A DNA stretch of 55,253 nucleotides from Hyphomicrobiaceae bacterium (lineage in GTDB: Bacteria; Pseudomonadota; Alphaproteobacteria; Rhizobiales; Hyphomicrobiaceae). This document shows, piece by piece, positions 8,964 through 17,480 of the stretch. Both the position numbers and the translations under genes were made by a program. Every line of letters starts with the position of its first letter. Position 1 is the first letter of the stretch. The notes under the pieces were generated by a model. It was not told the origin of the DNA. It did not search any database and saw nothing but the letters and a program-made list of their open reading frames with translations. The stretch lies in assembly GCA_020638035.1 (NCBI GenBank), contig JACKJI010000013.1:1-55253 (forward strand), written 5' to 3'.

Positions 8964-9698
8964 ATGACCACGCGCATGTCCTGCCTGCCCGCCGCACTTT
9001 CAGGGCGCAAGTCACTTGCGGGAGTTTCGGCGCTCGCGGCAATGCTCGCCGTGTTTCTTATCGCGCTCGCCGGCCTCGGCAATCGTACCGCGCAAGCGGC
9101 GGATGCACCCGCTTTGCCTCCTGCGATCGGACCCGAGGAGCCTGCCGTAACGCCGCAGAAGGGCGAGGACGGCATCTATCATCAGAAGTGGTTCGTACAG
9201 TCCTTCTTCGACCTGCGGGAGGATTTCGCCGAGGCCAAGGCGCAGGGCAAGCGGCTTGCCATCATCTTTGAGCAGCGTGGCTGCATCTACTGCGTGAAAA
9301 TGCACACCGAGGTGCTCGCCAAGCGCTACATCAACGATTACGTGCGCGAGAACTTCGCCGTCATCCAGTTCGACATGTGGGGCTCGCGCGAGGTGACGGA
9401 CTTCGATGGGCAGAAGATGCCGGAGAAAAAGCTAGCCGAGCGCTGGGGCATCATGTTCACGCCAACGGTGATCTTCCTCAAGGAGAGCATCGACGACATG
9501 AAGGGCCAATGGGGGCAGCCGCTCGAGGTGGCGCGCATGAACCTCGGCATCGGGCCCGGCACGTTCTACGACATGTTCACGTGGGTCCGCGCGAAGGTCT
9601 ACGAACAGGACCGCAACTTCCAGCGCTTCCACCTGCAGCGCTATGACGAGCGCGAGAAGATCACGAAGGAGAAAGAGGGCAAGGCCAAGGTGAATTGA
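8964..9698 (+). CDS. Periplasmic thioredoxin-fold protein, SoxW-like
   Basis: Secreted thiol-disulfide protein of 244 aa. Residues 20-46 form a hydrophobic signal segment ending near AQAADA. The thioredoxin domain has the redox motif GCIYC (Cys107, Cys110 from this start), the cis-Pro region FTPTVIFL, and a lysine-rich tail. Such proteins (SoxW and relatives) keep periplasmic sulfur-oxidation or cytochrome proteins reduced. The open frame begins at 8904, but starting at 8964 gives a normal signal peptide. The ribosome site is weak. The neighbouring TauE/SafE permease is read in the same direction. The exact partner is unknown. Confidence 0.8.
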   Translation: MTTRMSCLPAALSGRKSLAGVSALAAMLAVFLIALAGLGNRTAQAADAPALPPAIGPEEPAVTPQKGEDGIYHQKWFVQSFFDLREDFAEAKAQGKRLAIIFEQRGCIYCVKMHTEVLAKRYINDYVRENFAVIQFDMWGSREVTDFDGQKMPEKKLAERWGIMFTPTVIFLKESIDDMKGQWGQPLEVARMNLGIGPGTFYDMFTWVRAKVYEQDRNFQRFHLQRYDEREKITKEKEGKAKVN

Positions 9699-9813
9699 GG
9701 GGGCGGCTCATGCCGCCACTTTGGCGGAAAATGCGCCATGTGACTTGGCCCCATCGATGAGTTGATGTCGTGCGGTGATGCGATCACCAGGGATCGCATC
9801 GCAAACGCCCTCT

Positions 9814-11313
9814 TCAGATCTTCTGATTGTATGCGCCGACCTCGGGATGTTTCGACAACTCCGCATCGAGCGCGGCGAAGATCTCCTTCATGTTGGCTTC
9901 CGATGTCGGGCTTTCGACGACAACAACCAGCTCTGGCTTGTTGGAGGACGCGCGGATAAGGCCCCACGTGCCATCCTCCAGCACGACGCGCACGCCGTTG
10001 ACGGTGATGAGTTCGCGCACCTTCTGGCCGGCGATGTCCTCGCAGGTATCGGCAGCGTCCTTGAAGCGATCGACGATCTTTTCGACGACACCGTATTTCA
10101 CCTCGTCGCCGCAGTGAGGTGACATGGTCGGCGATTGCCAGGTCTTGGGCAGCGCGTTCTTCAGGTCCGCCATCGACTTTCCAGGGTTGCGATCGAGCAT
10201 GTCGCAGACGGCGAGTGCGGCGACGATGCCGTCGTCGTAGCCGCGTCCAAGCGGCGGGTTGAAGAAGAAGTGGCCGGATTTCTCGAAGCCGACGAGCGCC
10301 TTGGTCTCGTGGCTGAAGCGCTTGATGTAGGAGTGGCCGGTTTTCCAGTAGGTCGTCTTGGCGCCGTTGGCGGCGAGCACGGGATCGGTCATGAACAGGC
10401 CCGTCGACTTCACGTCGGCGACGAAGCGCGCATCCTTGTGCAGGGCAGAGATGTCGCGGGCGAGCATGACACCGACCTTGTCGGCGAAGATTTCGTGGCC
10501 TTCGTTGTCGACGACGCCGCAGCGGTCGCCGTCGCCATCGAAGGCGAGGCCGACATCGGCGCCCGTCTCCTTCACCTTGGCGGCGACGGCGTGCAGCATC
10601 GCCATATCTTCGGGATTGGGGTTGTGATTGGGGAAGGAGTGGTCAAGATCGGCATTAAGCGGGATTACCTCGCAGCCGACCGCTTCCAGGACACGCGGGG
10701 CAAATGCTCCGGCGGTGCCGTTGCCGCAAGCGGCAACGACTTTCAGGTGGCGCTTCAGCTTCGGCCTGTCGGAGAGCATGGCGATGTAGCGCTCGGCCAT
10801 GTCCGGCACGTAGATGTAGCGGCCGCCGACGCGCGTCTCGTAGGCTCCCGAGAGCACGATCTCTTTGAGGCGTCCCATCTCCTCGGGGCCGAACGTGAGC
10901 GGGCGCGACAGGCCCATCTTGATGCCCGTCCAGCCATTGTCGTTATGCGAGGCCGTGACCATGGCGACGCCTTCGACGTCGAGTGCAAACTGCGCGTAGT
11001 AGGCCATGGGAGATAGGGCGAGGCCGATGTCGTGGACCTCACAGCCACCGGCGAGAAGGCCGGTCATCAGAGCCTGCTTCACCGCGCCCGAGTACCAGCG
11101 ATAGTCGTGACCGACGACAATGCGGCGCGGCACGCCGCGCTCGGTGAAGAGTTTGGCCATGCCGAGGCCCACCGCGTTGAGCCCCATGAGGTTGATCTCT
11201 TCGGGGAAGCGCCAACGCGCGTCGTACTCGCGAAAGCCGGTTGGCTTGACGAGGGGCAGGCGTTCGAAATCGGCTGTGTTGGGCTTGAGATCGGCGCGCG
11301 GAATGGGCAGCAT
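9814..11313 (-). CDS. Phosphomannomutase/phosphoglucomutase
   Basis: Alpha-D-phosphohexomutase of 499 aa that interconverts hexose 6- and 1-phosphates and feeds nucleotide-sugar synthesis for polysaccharides and LPS. The phosphoserine loop is TASHNDNGWTGIK (Ser122), the metal loop is DGDGDR (259-264), the sugar-recognition segment is GFEKSGHFFF, and RASSNKPELVV near the C terminus binds phosphate. The open frame extends to 11373, but the ATG at 11313 has AGGGA about 8 bases upstream and starts the conserved protein, so I chose it. It is convergent with the thioredoxin gene. GGCGGC-TCAT-GCCGCC at 9702-9717 lies between them as a possible weak hairpin. Confidence 0.92.
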   Translation of the reverse strand: MLPIPRADLKPNTADFERLPLVKPTGFREYDARWRFPEEINLMGLNAVGLGMAKLFTERGVPRRIVVGHDYRWYSGAVKQALMTGLLAGGCEVHDIGLALSPMAYYAQFALDVEGVAMVTASHNDNGWTGIKMGLSRPLTFGPEEMGRLKEIVLSGAYETRVGGRYIYVPDMAERYIAMLSDRPKLKRHLKVVAACGNGTAGAFAPRVLEAVGCEVIPLNADLDHSFPNHNPNPEDMAMLHAVAAKVKETGADVGLAFDGDGDRCGVVDNEGHEIFADKVGVMLARDISALHKDARFVADVKSTGLFMTDPVLAANGAKTTYWKTGHSYIKRFSHETKALVGFEKSGHFFFNPPLGRGYDDGIVAALAVCDMLDRNPGKSMADLKNALPKTWQSPTMSPHCGDEVKYGVVEKIVDRFKDAADTCEDIAGQKVRELITVNGVRVVLEDGTWGLIRASSNKPELVVVVESPTSEANMKEIFAALDAELSKHPEVGAYNQKI

Positions 11314-11481
11314 CTGGGTTTCCCTGCAGGACTTTTCGCGGCGGAACCTATCGGAAGGCGCGGCACGCGCCAACCGGGTTGTTGCCGGCTGTCATGGCAG
11401 GGGCGAGGCGGGGGTTTGGAAGCTTCCCTAGCCTAGGCAGATTTATCGGGTAATCGACGCAGGTTGCAGTGTTTTACTCGC

Positions 11482-12054
11482 TCAGTTTTCGAGCGTCAGC
11501 CGACCCGACTGGATATCGACGCGGCGCAGGCGGCCGAGATAGGTCATGCCCAGCAGCGACACATGCAGGCGGCCAGGTTCGGAGATCATCGCCCTGACGT
11601 TGTTGACGCAGACGCTTTCGACACAGACCTCGTCCAGGGTGACGACGGCATTGCGGGCGATGCCGTTGGCGGTTTGGGAGACTGCGTTGAAGTCGCCCGC
11701 GCCGACGAAAACTCCGGCGCGCTCGGCGTCCTCGTAGGTGAGCACGACGAGCGAGGCGCCGGTGTCGACCATGAGGGATATGGGCCGGCCGTTGACTTCG
11801 GCCTGGGCTGCGTAATGACCGTTCGTGTCGGCGCGGAGTTCGACGCGGCCTGCAATGCGCGCAAGGTTCTCGACTTCGGCGCCGTTCGGCCCGCTCACCA
11901 TTGCGCGCGTTGCGGTGTCTTGATCTGGAATGCCGAGCAGTTGTCGGTTCCAGGCACGGAGGGTGTCGAAGTTGAGCACCGTGAGCGCCAGCGCCGCGGC
12001 GACCGCGACCCAGCCCAGAGTGTCCTTGAGAACACCGTGCATGCCCGGCGACAT
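11482..12054 (-). CDS. Retropepsin-like aspartic protease, membrane-anchored (second of a tandem pair)
   Basis: Clan AA aspartic protease of the bacterial single-lobe type (TIGR02281 family), 190 aa. One hydrophobic segment near residues 13-30 would anchor it, with the protease domain in the periplasm. The catalytic motif is MVDTGASLVVL (Asp97-Thr98-Gly99), and the second half has the conserved LLGMTYL segment. Such domains must dimerise to build an active site. GGGAG lies 8 bases before the ATG. It follows a paralogue on the same strand by 47 bases. The substrate is unknown. Confidence 0.87.
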   Translation of the reverse strand: MSPGMHGVLKDTLGWVAVAAALALTVLNFDTLRAWNRQLLGIPDQDTATRAMVSGPNGAEVENLARIAGRVELRADTNGHYAAQAEVNGRPISLMVDTGASLVVLTYEDAERAGVFVGAGDFNAVSQTANGIARNAVVTLDEVCVESVCVNNVRAMISEPGRLHVSLLGMTYLGRLRRVDIQSGRLTLEN

Positions 12055-12101
12055 ATACGCACTCCCGATCCGGAGGACGCCCGGGGCCGGAGTGATGCCT
12101 C

Positions 12102-12806
12102 TTACCCGCGCAGCGTCACGAAGTCTCCTGAGAAGTCGAACGACCGCAATCGCCTCAGGAAACTCATACCTAAAAGATTTTCGTTAAGATTTCCTGGCTT
12201 GGCGACCAGCGCCTCGACATCCTTGATGACAATCGGGCCGATCGAGACGGCTTGCAGGCGAACCGGGGCCGCATAGGTGACACCATTGGCCGTGCGCACC
12301 GCAACCGCATAGGCGAGAGCGCCGACGTCGATGCCGGCCTTGATGGCGTCGGCGGGCTTGAGCACGACGGTGGAGGCTCCGGTATCGACCATCATGGTGA
12401 GCGTGGCGCCGTTCACTGTCGTCGTGGCAGCAAAGTGCCCGTCGCGGCGCTTGCGGATGCGTACCGCGCTCTCACCGGGGATGCCGGTCTCGACGGTTAC
12501 ACCAGCGCCGGGCGGCATCAGGTTGCCAACGACCCGGTCGGCAACCGCGCCGACTTCGTCGCGATAGCTGTAGCCGATGACCAATACCAAAATCAGCCCT
12601 GCCCAGATGGCGAGGTAGCGGATCGTCTGCAGCACGGGGTTGCGGTTGGCCGTGAGAAGGATTGCGACATAGAGCGCCAACGCCAGAGCCATGACAATCG
12701 CGCCGGTTTCGACGTTCAACAGGCTCACTGCGGCTTCGGGATTCGCCTGAAAGGCATAGAAGGCGCCGCCGAGGGCAAGGAGCAGAAAGATGAGCCAGAG
12801 GGTCAT
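12102..12806 (-). CDS. Retropepsin-like aspartic protease with N-terminal membrane segments (first of a tandem pair)
   Basis: A 234-aa protein with three hydrophobic stretches (about residues 2-20, 33-52 and 63-79) followed by a single retropepsin-like domain with MMVDTGASTVVL (Asp141-Thr142-Gly143) and LLGMSFLRRL in the second half. It belongs to the same TIGR02281-type family as its downstream neighbour. The two could form homodimers or a heterodimer in the periplasm. A DUF1289 gene lies 102 bases upstream on the same strand. The ribosome site is weak (AAGG). Confidence 0.88.
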   Translation of the reverse strand: MTLWLIFLLLALGGAFYAFQANPEAAVSLLNVETGAIVMALALALYVAILLTANRNPVLQTIRYLAIWAGLILVLVIGYSYRDEVGAVADRVVGNLMPPGAGVTVETGIPGESAVRIRKRRDGHFAATTTVNGATLTMMVDTGASTVVLKPADAIKAGIDVGALAYAVAVRTANGVTYAAPVRLQAVSIGPIVIKDVEALVAKPGNLNENLLGMSFLRRLRSFDFSGDFVTLRG

Positions 12807-12908
12807 GCGGTTGCCTTGGTGTTCAAATGGTGCTGGTCGCCGCTCCCGTGCTTCGTCGGGTGATCGGAGCGCCCAGCGTCGGGCAATGTCGTGTGCAGCG
12901 GTCCAGTG

Positions 12909-13091
12909 TCACGCCCGGACCCATGTCAGGCCGGCGCGACGCATCCTCTCGGGTAACAGGGCCATGATCCGCTGCCGTGCGGCATTGTCGAGCGTGGACC
13001 AACTGGCGATCTCATCCAGGGTGCGGCCGCAGCCCGCGCATAGCCCGGTCTCAGGGTCCATCGTGCAGACGTCGATGCAAGGGCTGTCCAT
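12909..13091 (-). CDS. DUF1289 family small Cys-rich protein
   Basis: A 60-aa protein beginning SPCIDVCTMDPETGLCAGCG and continuing RTLDEIASW, the diagnostic pattern of DUF1289 (C-x3-C, C-x2-C, RT-x-DEI-x-W). The four Cys probably bind a metal, zinc or an Fe-S cluster. No function is established. It is complete. It probably heads a small minus-strand unit with the two retropepsin-like genes. Confidence 0.88.
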   Translation of the reverse strand: MDSPCIDVCTMDPETGLCAGCGRTLDEIASWSTLDNAARQRIMALLPERMRRAGLTWVRA

Positions 13092-13257
13092 TGGGCTTGC
13101 TGGCTTCCTGTGGTCGATCGAGTCCCGTCTGGACCGACAACGATTCTCTAGGAGTTAAGCCAAGATGTAGGGCGGATGAGGCCACGCCACAAGGCATCGG
13201 AGCGGAGGCGGACCACCCCGACCGGGGAGCGGCAATCATTGGGTTTACGCGACAGGC

Positions 13258-14175
13258 TCAGCTCCAGCGCCTGTTCGACCACATCCACTGCTCGGGATAC
13301 TCGCTTACCCAAGTTTCGAAGACGCGCTGCATTTCCGTCATCGCTGCGCGTATGTCGGCCGACTGGTCCTCCGTGCGCGGGATGCGCAGCTCCCGCAACT
13401 CGATCCAGAAGCGACTCGATGTGCCCTTGCGGACGCAACGTGCAAGCCAGATGCGTGCACCGACACGGCGCGCGATCATCACACCGATCGCCTGGGTTCG
13501 GGCTGGGCGGCCGAAGAAGTCTACAGGGATGCCCGTTCGGTCATAGAGGTCGCAGACCATGCCAAGGCGGCCGCCACGCCGGACATAGTCCATGATCACG
13601 CGCGCGGTCTTCTGGCTTTCGCCATGCTCACCTTCGACGGAGCCACGGCCGAAGAGCCCGCCTGGATAGAGGTTCCTTCGCTGGTCGCGCAGGTAGCGGT
13701 CGACGTAGGGGTTGTTGACGGAACGATATACTGCGGCGGGGCTCGCTTCGGCGACGGTCAGCGGCCAGATGGCCAGTTCCCAATTGCCCATGTGTAGCGA
13801 AATGCCGACGATCGGCCCGAGCTTGTCACGATAGCGCAGGAAGACCTGTGAATTGCGGATCTCGATGCGGCCGGGGTCGGCGAGGATGTTGTCGAGGCGC
13901 ATGGTCTCGATCATGATCCGGCCGAGGTTTTCCCAGTGCGCTGCGGCGATGGCGGCGCGCTCCTCGGCTGATTTTTCGGGGAAGGCAACTTCGAGGTTGG
14001 CGAGTGCGCGCTGATGGCGTTTCGGGTTGATGACGGGTGCCAGCCGCCGCCATGTCCAGGCCGAGGCTGCAGTCGCCCACTCGAGCGGCAGAAGGTGCGC
14101 CACCGCGACCACCGCACGCAGCGCGATATATTCGAGGCGGAACTGAAAGTCGCGAACGAATGAGATCGGCTTCAT
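13258..14175 (-). CDS. lpxXL: LpxL/HtrB-family lipid A acyltransferase, LpxXL-like
   Basis: Inner-membrane acyltransferase of 305 aa with the H-x4-E signature HMGNWE (His128, Glu133) and the downstream YRSVNNPYVD and DLYDRTGIPVDFFG segments of the LpxL/HtrB fold. A hydrophobic N-terminal helix (about residues 16-30) anchors it. In rhizobia the gene that closes the VLCFA cluster, lpxXL, attaches the C28 acyl chain to lipid A. The VLCFA genes occupy the first 6.7 kb of this window, so I infer the same role here, although the gene is about 6.6 kb away and on the opposite strand. A different secondary acyl chain remains possible. Confidence 0.85.
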   Translation of the reverse strand: MKPISFVRDFQFRLEYIALRAVVAVAHLLPLEWATAASAWTWRRLAPVINPKRHQRALANLEVAFPEKSAEERAAIAAAHWENLGRIMIETMRLDNILADPGRIEIRNSQVFLRYRDKLGPIVGISLHMGNWELAIWPLTVAEASPAAVYRSVNNPYVDRYLRDQRRNLYPGGLFGRGSVEGEHGESQKTARVIMDYVRRGGRLGMVCDLYDRTGIPVDFFGRPARTQAIGVMIARRVGARIWLARCVRKGTSSRFWIELRELRIPRTEDQSADIRAAMTEMQRVFETWVSEYPEQWMWSNRRWS

Positions 14176-14506
14176 CGGCTGCAGGTTTTTCGAACTCTTG
14201 AGGGGCGGCTGTCGTGGGCGAGAGCACCCGGGGCCGGGCGCCGCAGAGGGCTTCTGCCGGTCGTTTCATGCGGGGTCAAGCCCGAGGATGTGCCGAGCTT
14301 GCCGGGGGCGTGCCTTTCGATCCGATCGAGGAGGGTCGGTCCTCGGGTTTCCCGTCTTGCCGGGGAGTCGACTTGACGTGGATTTGCGGGCTTGCGGACC
14401 AGCACGTCGCAGGACGGACGCCGTCGCGCTGGCGACGTGTCACTATTCCGGGCCGGGGGGGATGTACGATGGCCGGGGAGGGGAGGGCTCGGTGGCGCTC
14501 GGCGTT
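14176..14506. other. Intergenic stretch upstream of lpxXL, no gene seen
   Basis: This 331-base stretch between lpxXL and the UbiH-family gene is G-rich on the plus strand. Short overlapping frames on both strands have no recognisable protein character. It presumably holds the lpxXL promoter, but I cannot point to a site. Confidence 0.4.
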
Positions 14507-15805
14507 TCAGCCCGTTCGCGCGCTGGCTGCAACCTCAGCGTCTATATGAGGAGCCAGCTCGCGCATAAGTGTCGGTTCGGCAAAGGAGGGCTGAAGGCCT
14601 TCGCGCACAACGAGGCGGCGCAGCGGGGAGATGGTCTTCAGGGCGAACAGCCCGAGGCCGCGCGCTAGGTGCACGGGCACGAACGGCGAGAGCAGGGACT
14701 TATTCAACAGATCGATGGTCCAACTGCGGGACGTGACATCGGCGCGCCGCGCCCTGTCGTAGGCCGCGAGCGTTTCCGGTCCGCCGATATCGCGGCCACG
14801 CCCTAGAGCCTCGCTGACGCAGTCAGCAAGCGATGCGCCGTCTCGCAGCCCGAGGTTCAGGCCCTGTGCGCCGATTGGAGGGATGACGTGACCTGCCTCG
14901 CCGATGAGGGCGATGCGGTTGGCGCCGAATGCCTTGGCGGAGAGCCCGGAGAGTGGGAACACCACCCGCGGGCTGAGTTCCCCGACGCTGCCCAGTAGGC
15001 CGTGGAGGCGCTCCTCCAGGGCACGCCGGAAGCTGGTGTCGTCCGCGGCGGCGAGTTCTTCAGCGACTTCGGGCCGCTCGACCCAGACGAGGCTCGAGCA
15101 CTGGCCTGGCATCGGCACCGTTGTGCACGGACCGGCTGGACGGTGGAATTCAGTGGAGATGTCGTGGTGCGGGCGTGAGTGGGTGAAAACGGTTGTGATG
15201 GCGCTCTGGGGGTATTTCCAGTCGGTTGTGGCAATGCCGGCAGATTGGCGGCACAGCGAGCGGCGACCGTCCGCCCCGGCGACGAGACGCGCTTTGAGCG
15301 TTTGTCCCTCCGCCAGCTCGATCTCTACGGAATCGGGGCCAGGGTGCAGCGCCTTGGCGCCTGCCGTCGCAATCATGGTGACGCCGGAACTTGGACCCTG
15401 GCAACGTGCCAGCAAGGCTTCGACAAGGGGTGTGTTGGGCACGTTGTAGCCGAAGGAGGTGCGGCCGATCTCGCTGGCATGGAAGGTCACTTCGGGAGCC
15501 CGCAGCAATGCGCCGCGATCGTCGATGATGCGGATTGCCGACAGGACGGCCGAATGCGGGCGCAAATCCTCCCATACACCCAAGTGGTCCAGCATGGCGA
15601 TGGAACCGGGGAAGAGAGCGGCCGTGCGCATGTCCGGACGGTCGCCTGCCGGCCGGTGAGGTGGTGCGGCCAGAGCGGTGCGCGCACCTGTCCGGGCAAG
15701 GGCGAGTGCTGCCGCCAAGCCGGCTGGTCCGCCGCCCACGACGACGGCGTCAAAGACATCCGATTCGGGTGCCGACACGGTGGGTTGCAGCTGGGTTTCG
15801 GTCAT
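14507..15805 (-). CDS. UbiH/UbiF/COQ6-family FAD-dependent hydroxylase
   Basis: Flavoprotein monooxygenase of 432 aa, probably in ubiquinone ring hydroxylation. The ADP-binding motif VVVGGGPAGLAAALALARTG starts near residue 21, the DG motif reads GADGRRS, and the second FAD motif reads LIGEAGHVIPPIGAQGLN, where most relatives have GDAAH. Length and domain order fit UbiH/VisC proteins. The position hydroxylated (C1, C5 or C6) cannot be told from the sequence, since alphaproteobacterial UbiH, UbiF and UbiL/UbiM types overlap in sequence. It has no operon partner. Confidence 0.85.
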   Translation of the reverse strand: MTETQLQPTVSAPESDVFDAVVVGGGPAGLAAALALARTGARTALAAPPHRPAGDRPDMRTAALFPGSIAMLDHLGVWEDLRPHSAVLSAIRIIDDRGALLRAPEVTFHASEIGRTSFGYNVPNTPLVEALLARCQGPSSGVTMIATAGAKALHPGPDSVEIELAEGQTLKARLVAGADGRRSLCRQSAGIATTDWKYPQSAITTVFTHSRPHHDISTEFHRPAGPCTTVPMPGQCSSLVWVERPEVAEELAAADDTSFRRALEERLHGLLGSVGELSPRVVFPLSGLSAKAFGANRIALIGEAGHVIPPIGAQGLNLGLRDGASLADCVSEALGRGRDIGGPETLAAYDRARRADVTSRSWTIDLLNKSLLSPFVPVHLARGLGLFALKTISPLRRLVVREGLQPSFAEPTLMRELAPHIDAEVAASARTG

Positions 15806-16277
15806 TGCGAGGCCTCACGGGTGCGTCGAGAGGGGATGCGATGGGATTGTTCTTGCGCATGGGGACGCGGGGGTCCCGTCATCCATCAAATTCAATGTGC
15901 GACAGAGGGTTGCAGCCAGCCTTGCGGATAAGCAAGTGATACCGCAAATGAGCCGGAAAGTTGCTGCGTGGCAGCTTGCCTCGTTGCGTTGCGTGCGCAA
16001 CCGCTCTAGCGAGCACGGTGACTGCGGCTGCCATAGGCTTGTGTGCGGAGCAATGGTCTATCGTTTGGCTATTGTGGAAACAAAAAGGCAACGTCAGGGC
16101 GCGTGACCGTTCCTAAACTGATGTGTGTTCAGTGCCACATGGCAGTGCAACAACACTCGGAGGAGGAAATATTCATGTGACCTTAACCATGAGCGATTGA
16201 AGCTTGAGCTTGTGGTTGTGAGGCAGCATGTTCATGCAAACACGCGTGCCGCGTCTAGGGCCGGTGAGGTTGCTGAG
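15806..16277. other. Divergent intergenic region before the small secreted protein gene
   Basis: This 472-base region separates the UbiH-family gene (-) from the small secreted protein gene (+) and must hold promoters for both. It is less GC-rich in places, for example around 16070-16200. A frame open from 16125 joins the secreted protein gene, but its first 51 codons look non-coding. I see no convincing promoter consensus. Confidence 0.4.
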
Positions 16278-16634
16278 ATGAAATTGGGTAAAACACTGGT
16301 GGTGAGCGCCATATTGATGGCCGTTTCGACGGCCGCTTTTGCGTTCCAGGAGCAGCAGGGCGCCGCAGGTGCGGCCGCGACTCCTGCTCCGGCTGCTGCT
16401 GCCAGCAAGCCTGTTGTCGATTTCTCCACGGGTGACGGCGCGAAGAGCGAGACGGTCGGCACGGAAGTTCGCATACCGGGGCTGGGCAAGCTCGGCGTGC
16501 TGCCGAAGATGGATTTCGGCCTCGAGCTGCTCTACGGCGCGGCGGCCGAACCGAAGGCCGAGGCGGTGTCTCCGGGGCAGTCCAGCGTTGACGATGATCT
16601 GCGCATCCGCGGGACGGTCAAGCATCGCTTCTGA
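16278..16634 (+). CDS. Small secreted protein of unknown function
   Basis: A 118-aa protein with a clear Sec signal peptide (positively charged MKLGK, hydrophobic core, cleavage near AFAFQ). A low-complexity Ala/Pro segment follows, then a compact C-terminal part with VRIPGLGKLGVLPKMDFGLELLYG and a basic end (RIRGTVKHRF). The C-terminal strand ending in Phe may be membrane-associated, but the protein is too short for a porin. GAGG lies about 10 bases before the ATG. A strong terminator follows, so the gene is transcribed alone. I do not recognise the family. Confidence 0.7.
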   Translation: MKLGKTLVVSAILMAVSTAAFAFQEQQGAAGAAATPAPAAAASKPVVDFSTGDGAKSETVGTEVRIPGLGKLGVLPKMDFGLELLYGAAAEPKAEAVSPGQSSVDDDLRIRGTVKHRF

Positions 16635-16666
16635 TGGTGGTGCGGCAGTTGTCGAAAGTATTCGTG

Positions 16667-16691
16667 AAGGGAGCCGGTGGGCTCCCTTTTT
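16667..16691 (+). terminator. Rho-independent terminator after the small secreted protein gene
   Basis: A perfect 9-bp stem AAGGGAGCC / GGCTCCCTT (16667-16675, 16680-16688) with a GGTG loop runs into TTTTT at 16687-16691. It stands 33 bases after the stop codon. Confidence 0.9.
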
Positions 16692-16747
16692 CGTCTTCGG
16701 AGGTATAGCCTTACAGCCGCTGCAGTGAACGGCGCGGAGGGAGTGGC

Positions 16748-17428
16748 GTGAAGCTCGCCGGTTTCGGGGTTCATGTGCTCACCGGGCTCGGCTCGGCCTG
16801 TGCGCTGATGGCGCTCGATTCGCTGATGAAGGGGGCGACCACAGGAGTATTCTGGTGGCTTGGCCTCGCCTTCGTCATCGACGGCATCGATGGGCCGATC
16901 GCACGGGCGGTGAGAGTGAAGGATTCTCTGCCGCGGTTCAGCGGCGAGACGATCGACCTCGTCATCGATTATCTCACCTACGTATTCATCCCTGCCGCGC
17001 TGTTGCTTTATTCCGGGCGGCTGCCGGAAGGGTTTGCGCTGGGCCTCACCGTGCTCATTCTGCTGTCGTCACTGTTCCATTTCGCGGACTCCGAAAGCAA
17101 GGCCGGAGATCTTGCGTTCGTCGGCTTCCCGGCGATCTGGAACATCGTGGCGTTCTATGTGTTTGCGCTCGATTTGGGGCCGGGAGTGACGGCGCTCCTG
17201 GTGCTCGTCTGTGTTGTGGCGACGTTCGTGCCCATGCACTGGGTGCATCCGGTGCGCGTCGCGCCGCTAAGGGCTGTGACGCTGACGGCAACATTGATTT
17301 GGGCTCTTGGTGCTATCGCGACCCTGCTCCAGGGATTTCCGGCGTCGCCGCTGCTGCAGGCCGTGCTCGTCGCTGCCGCGGTCTATGGACTTGGTGTCAC
17401 GGTCTGGCTGACCCTCCGGCAGGCTTGA
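16748..17428 (+). CDS. pcs: Phosphatidylcholine synthase
   Basis: Integral membrane enzyme of 226 aa that makes phosphatidylcholine directly from CDP-diacylglycerol and choline. It has the Pcs variant of the CDP-alcohol phosphotransferase motif, D-G-x2-A-R-x12-G-x3-D-x3-D (Asp48, Arg53, Gly66, Asp70, Asp74), in DGPIAR then SGETIDLVIDY. About eight hydrophobic segments fit the family topology. The start is GTG, with GGAGGGAG just upstream. Presence of Pcs implies uptake of choline or access to it. Pcs is common in host-associated and soil Hyphomicrobiales. Confidence 0.93.
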   Translation: MKLAGFGVHVLTGLGSACALMALDSLMKGATTGVFWWLGLAFVIDGIDGPIARAVRVKDSLPRFSGETIDLVIDYLTYVFIPAALLLYSGRLPEGFALGLTVLILLSSLFHFADSESKAGDLAFVGFPAIWNIVAFYVFALDLGPGVTALLVLVCVVATFVPMHWVHPVRVAPLRAVTLTATLIWALGAIATLLQGFPASPLLQAVLVAAAVYGLGVTVWLTLRQA

Positions 17429-17480
17429 GAGGCGAAGGGCGGACAGGTCCGTCCGTAGGTCGAACTTGGCCGCGGCGATG

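Noticed and set aside
9702..9717. GGCGGC-TCAT-GCCGCC as terminator between convergent genes
   Set aside because: A 6-bp stem without a T-run on either strand is too weak to call a terminator.
14172..14405. Minus-strand frame of 77 codons overlapping the lpxXL start
   Set aside because: Arg/Pro-rich composition typical of chance frames in GC-rich DNA, and no homology is apparent.
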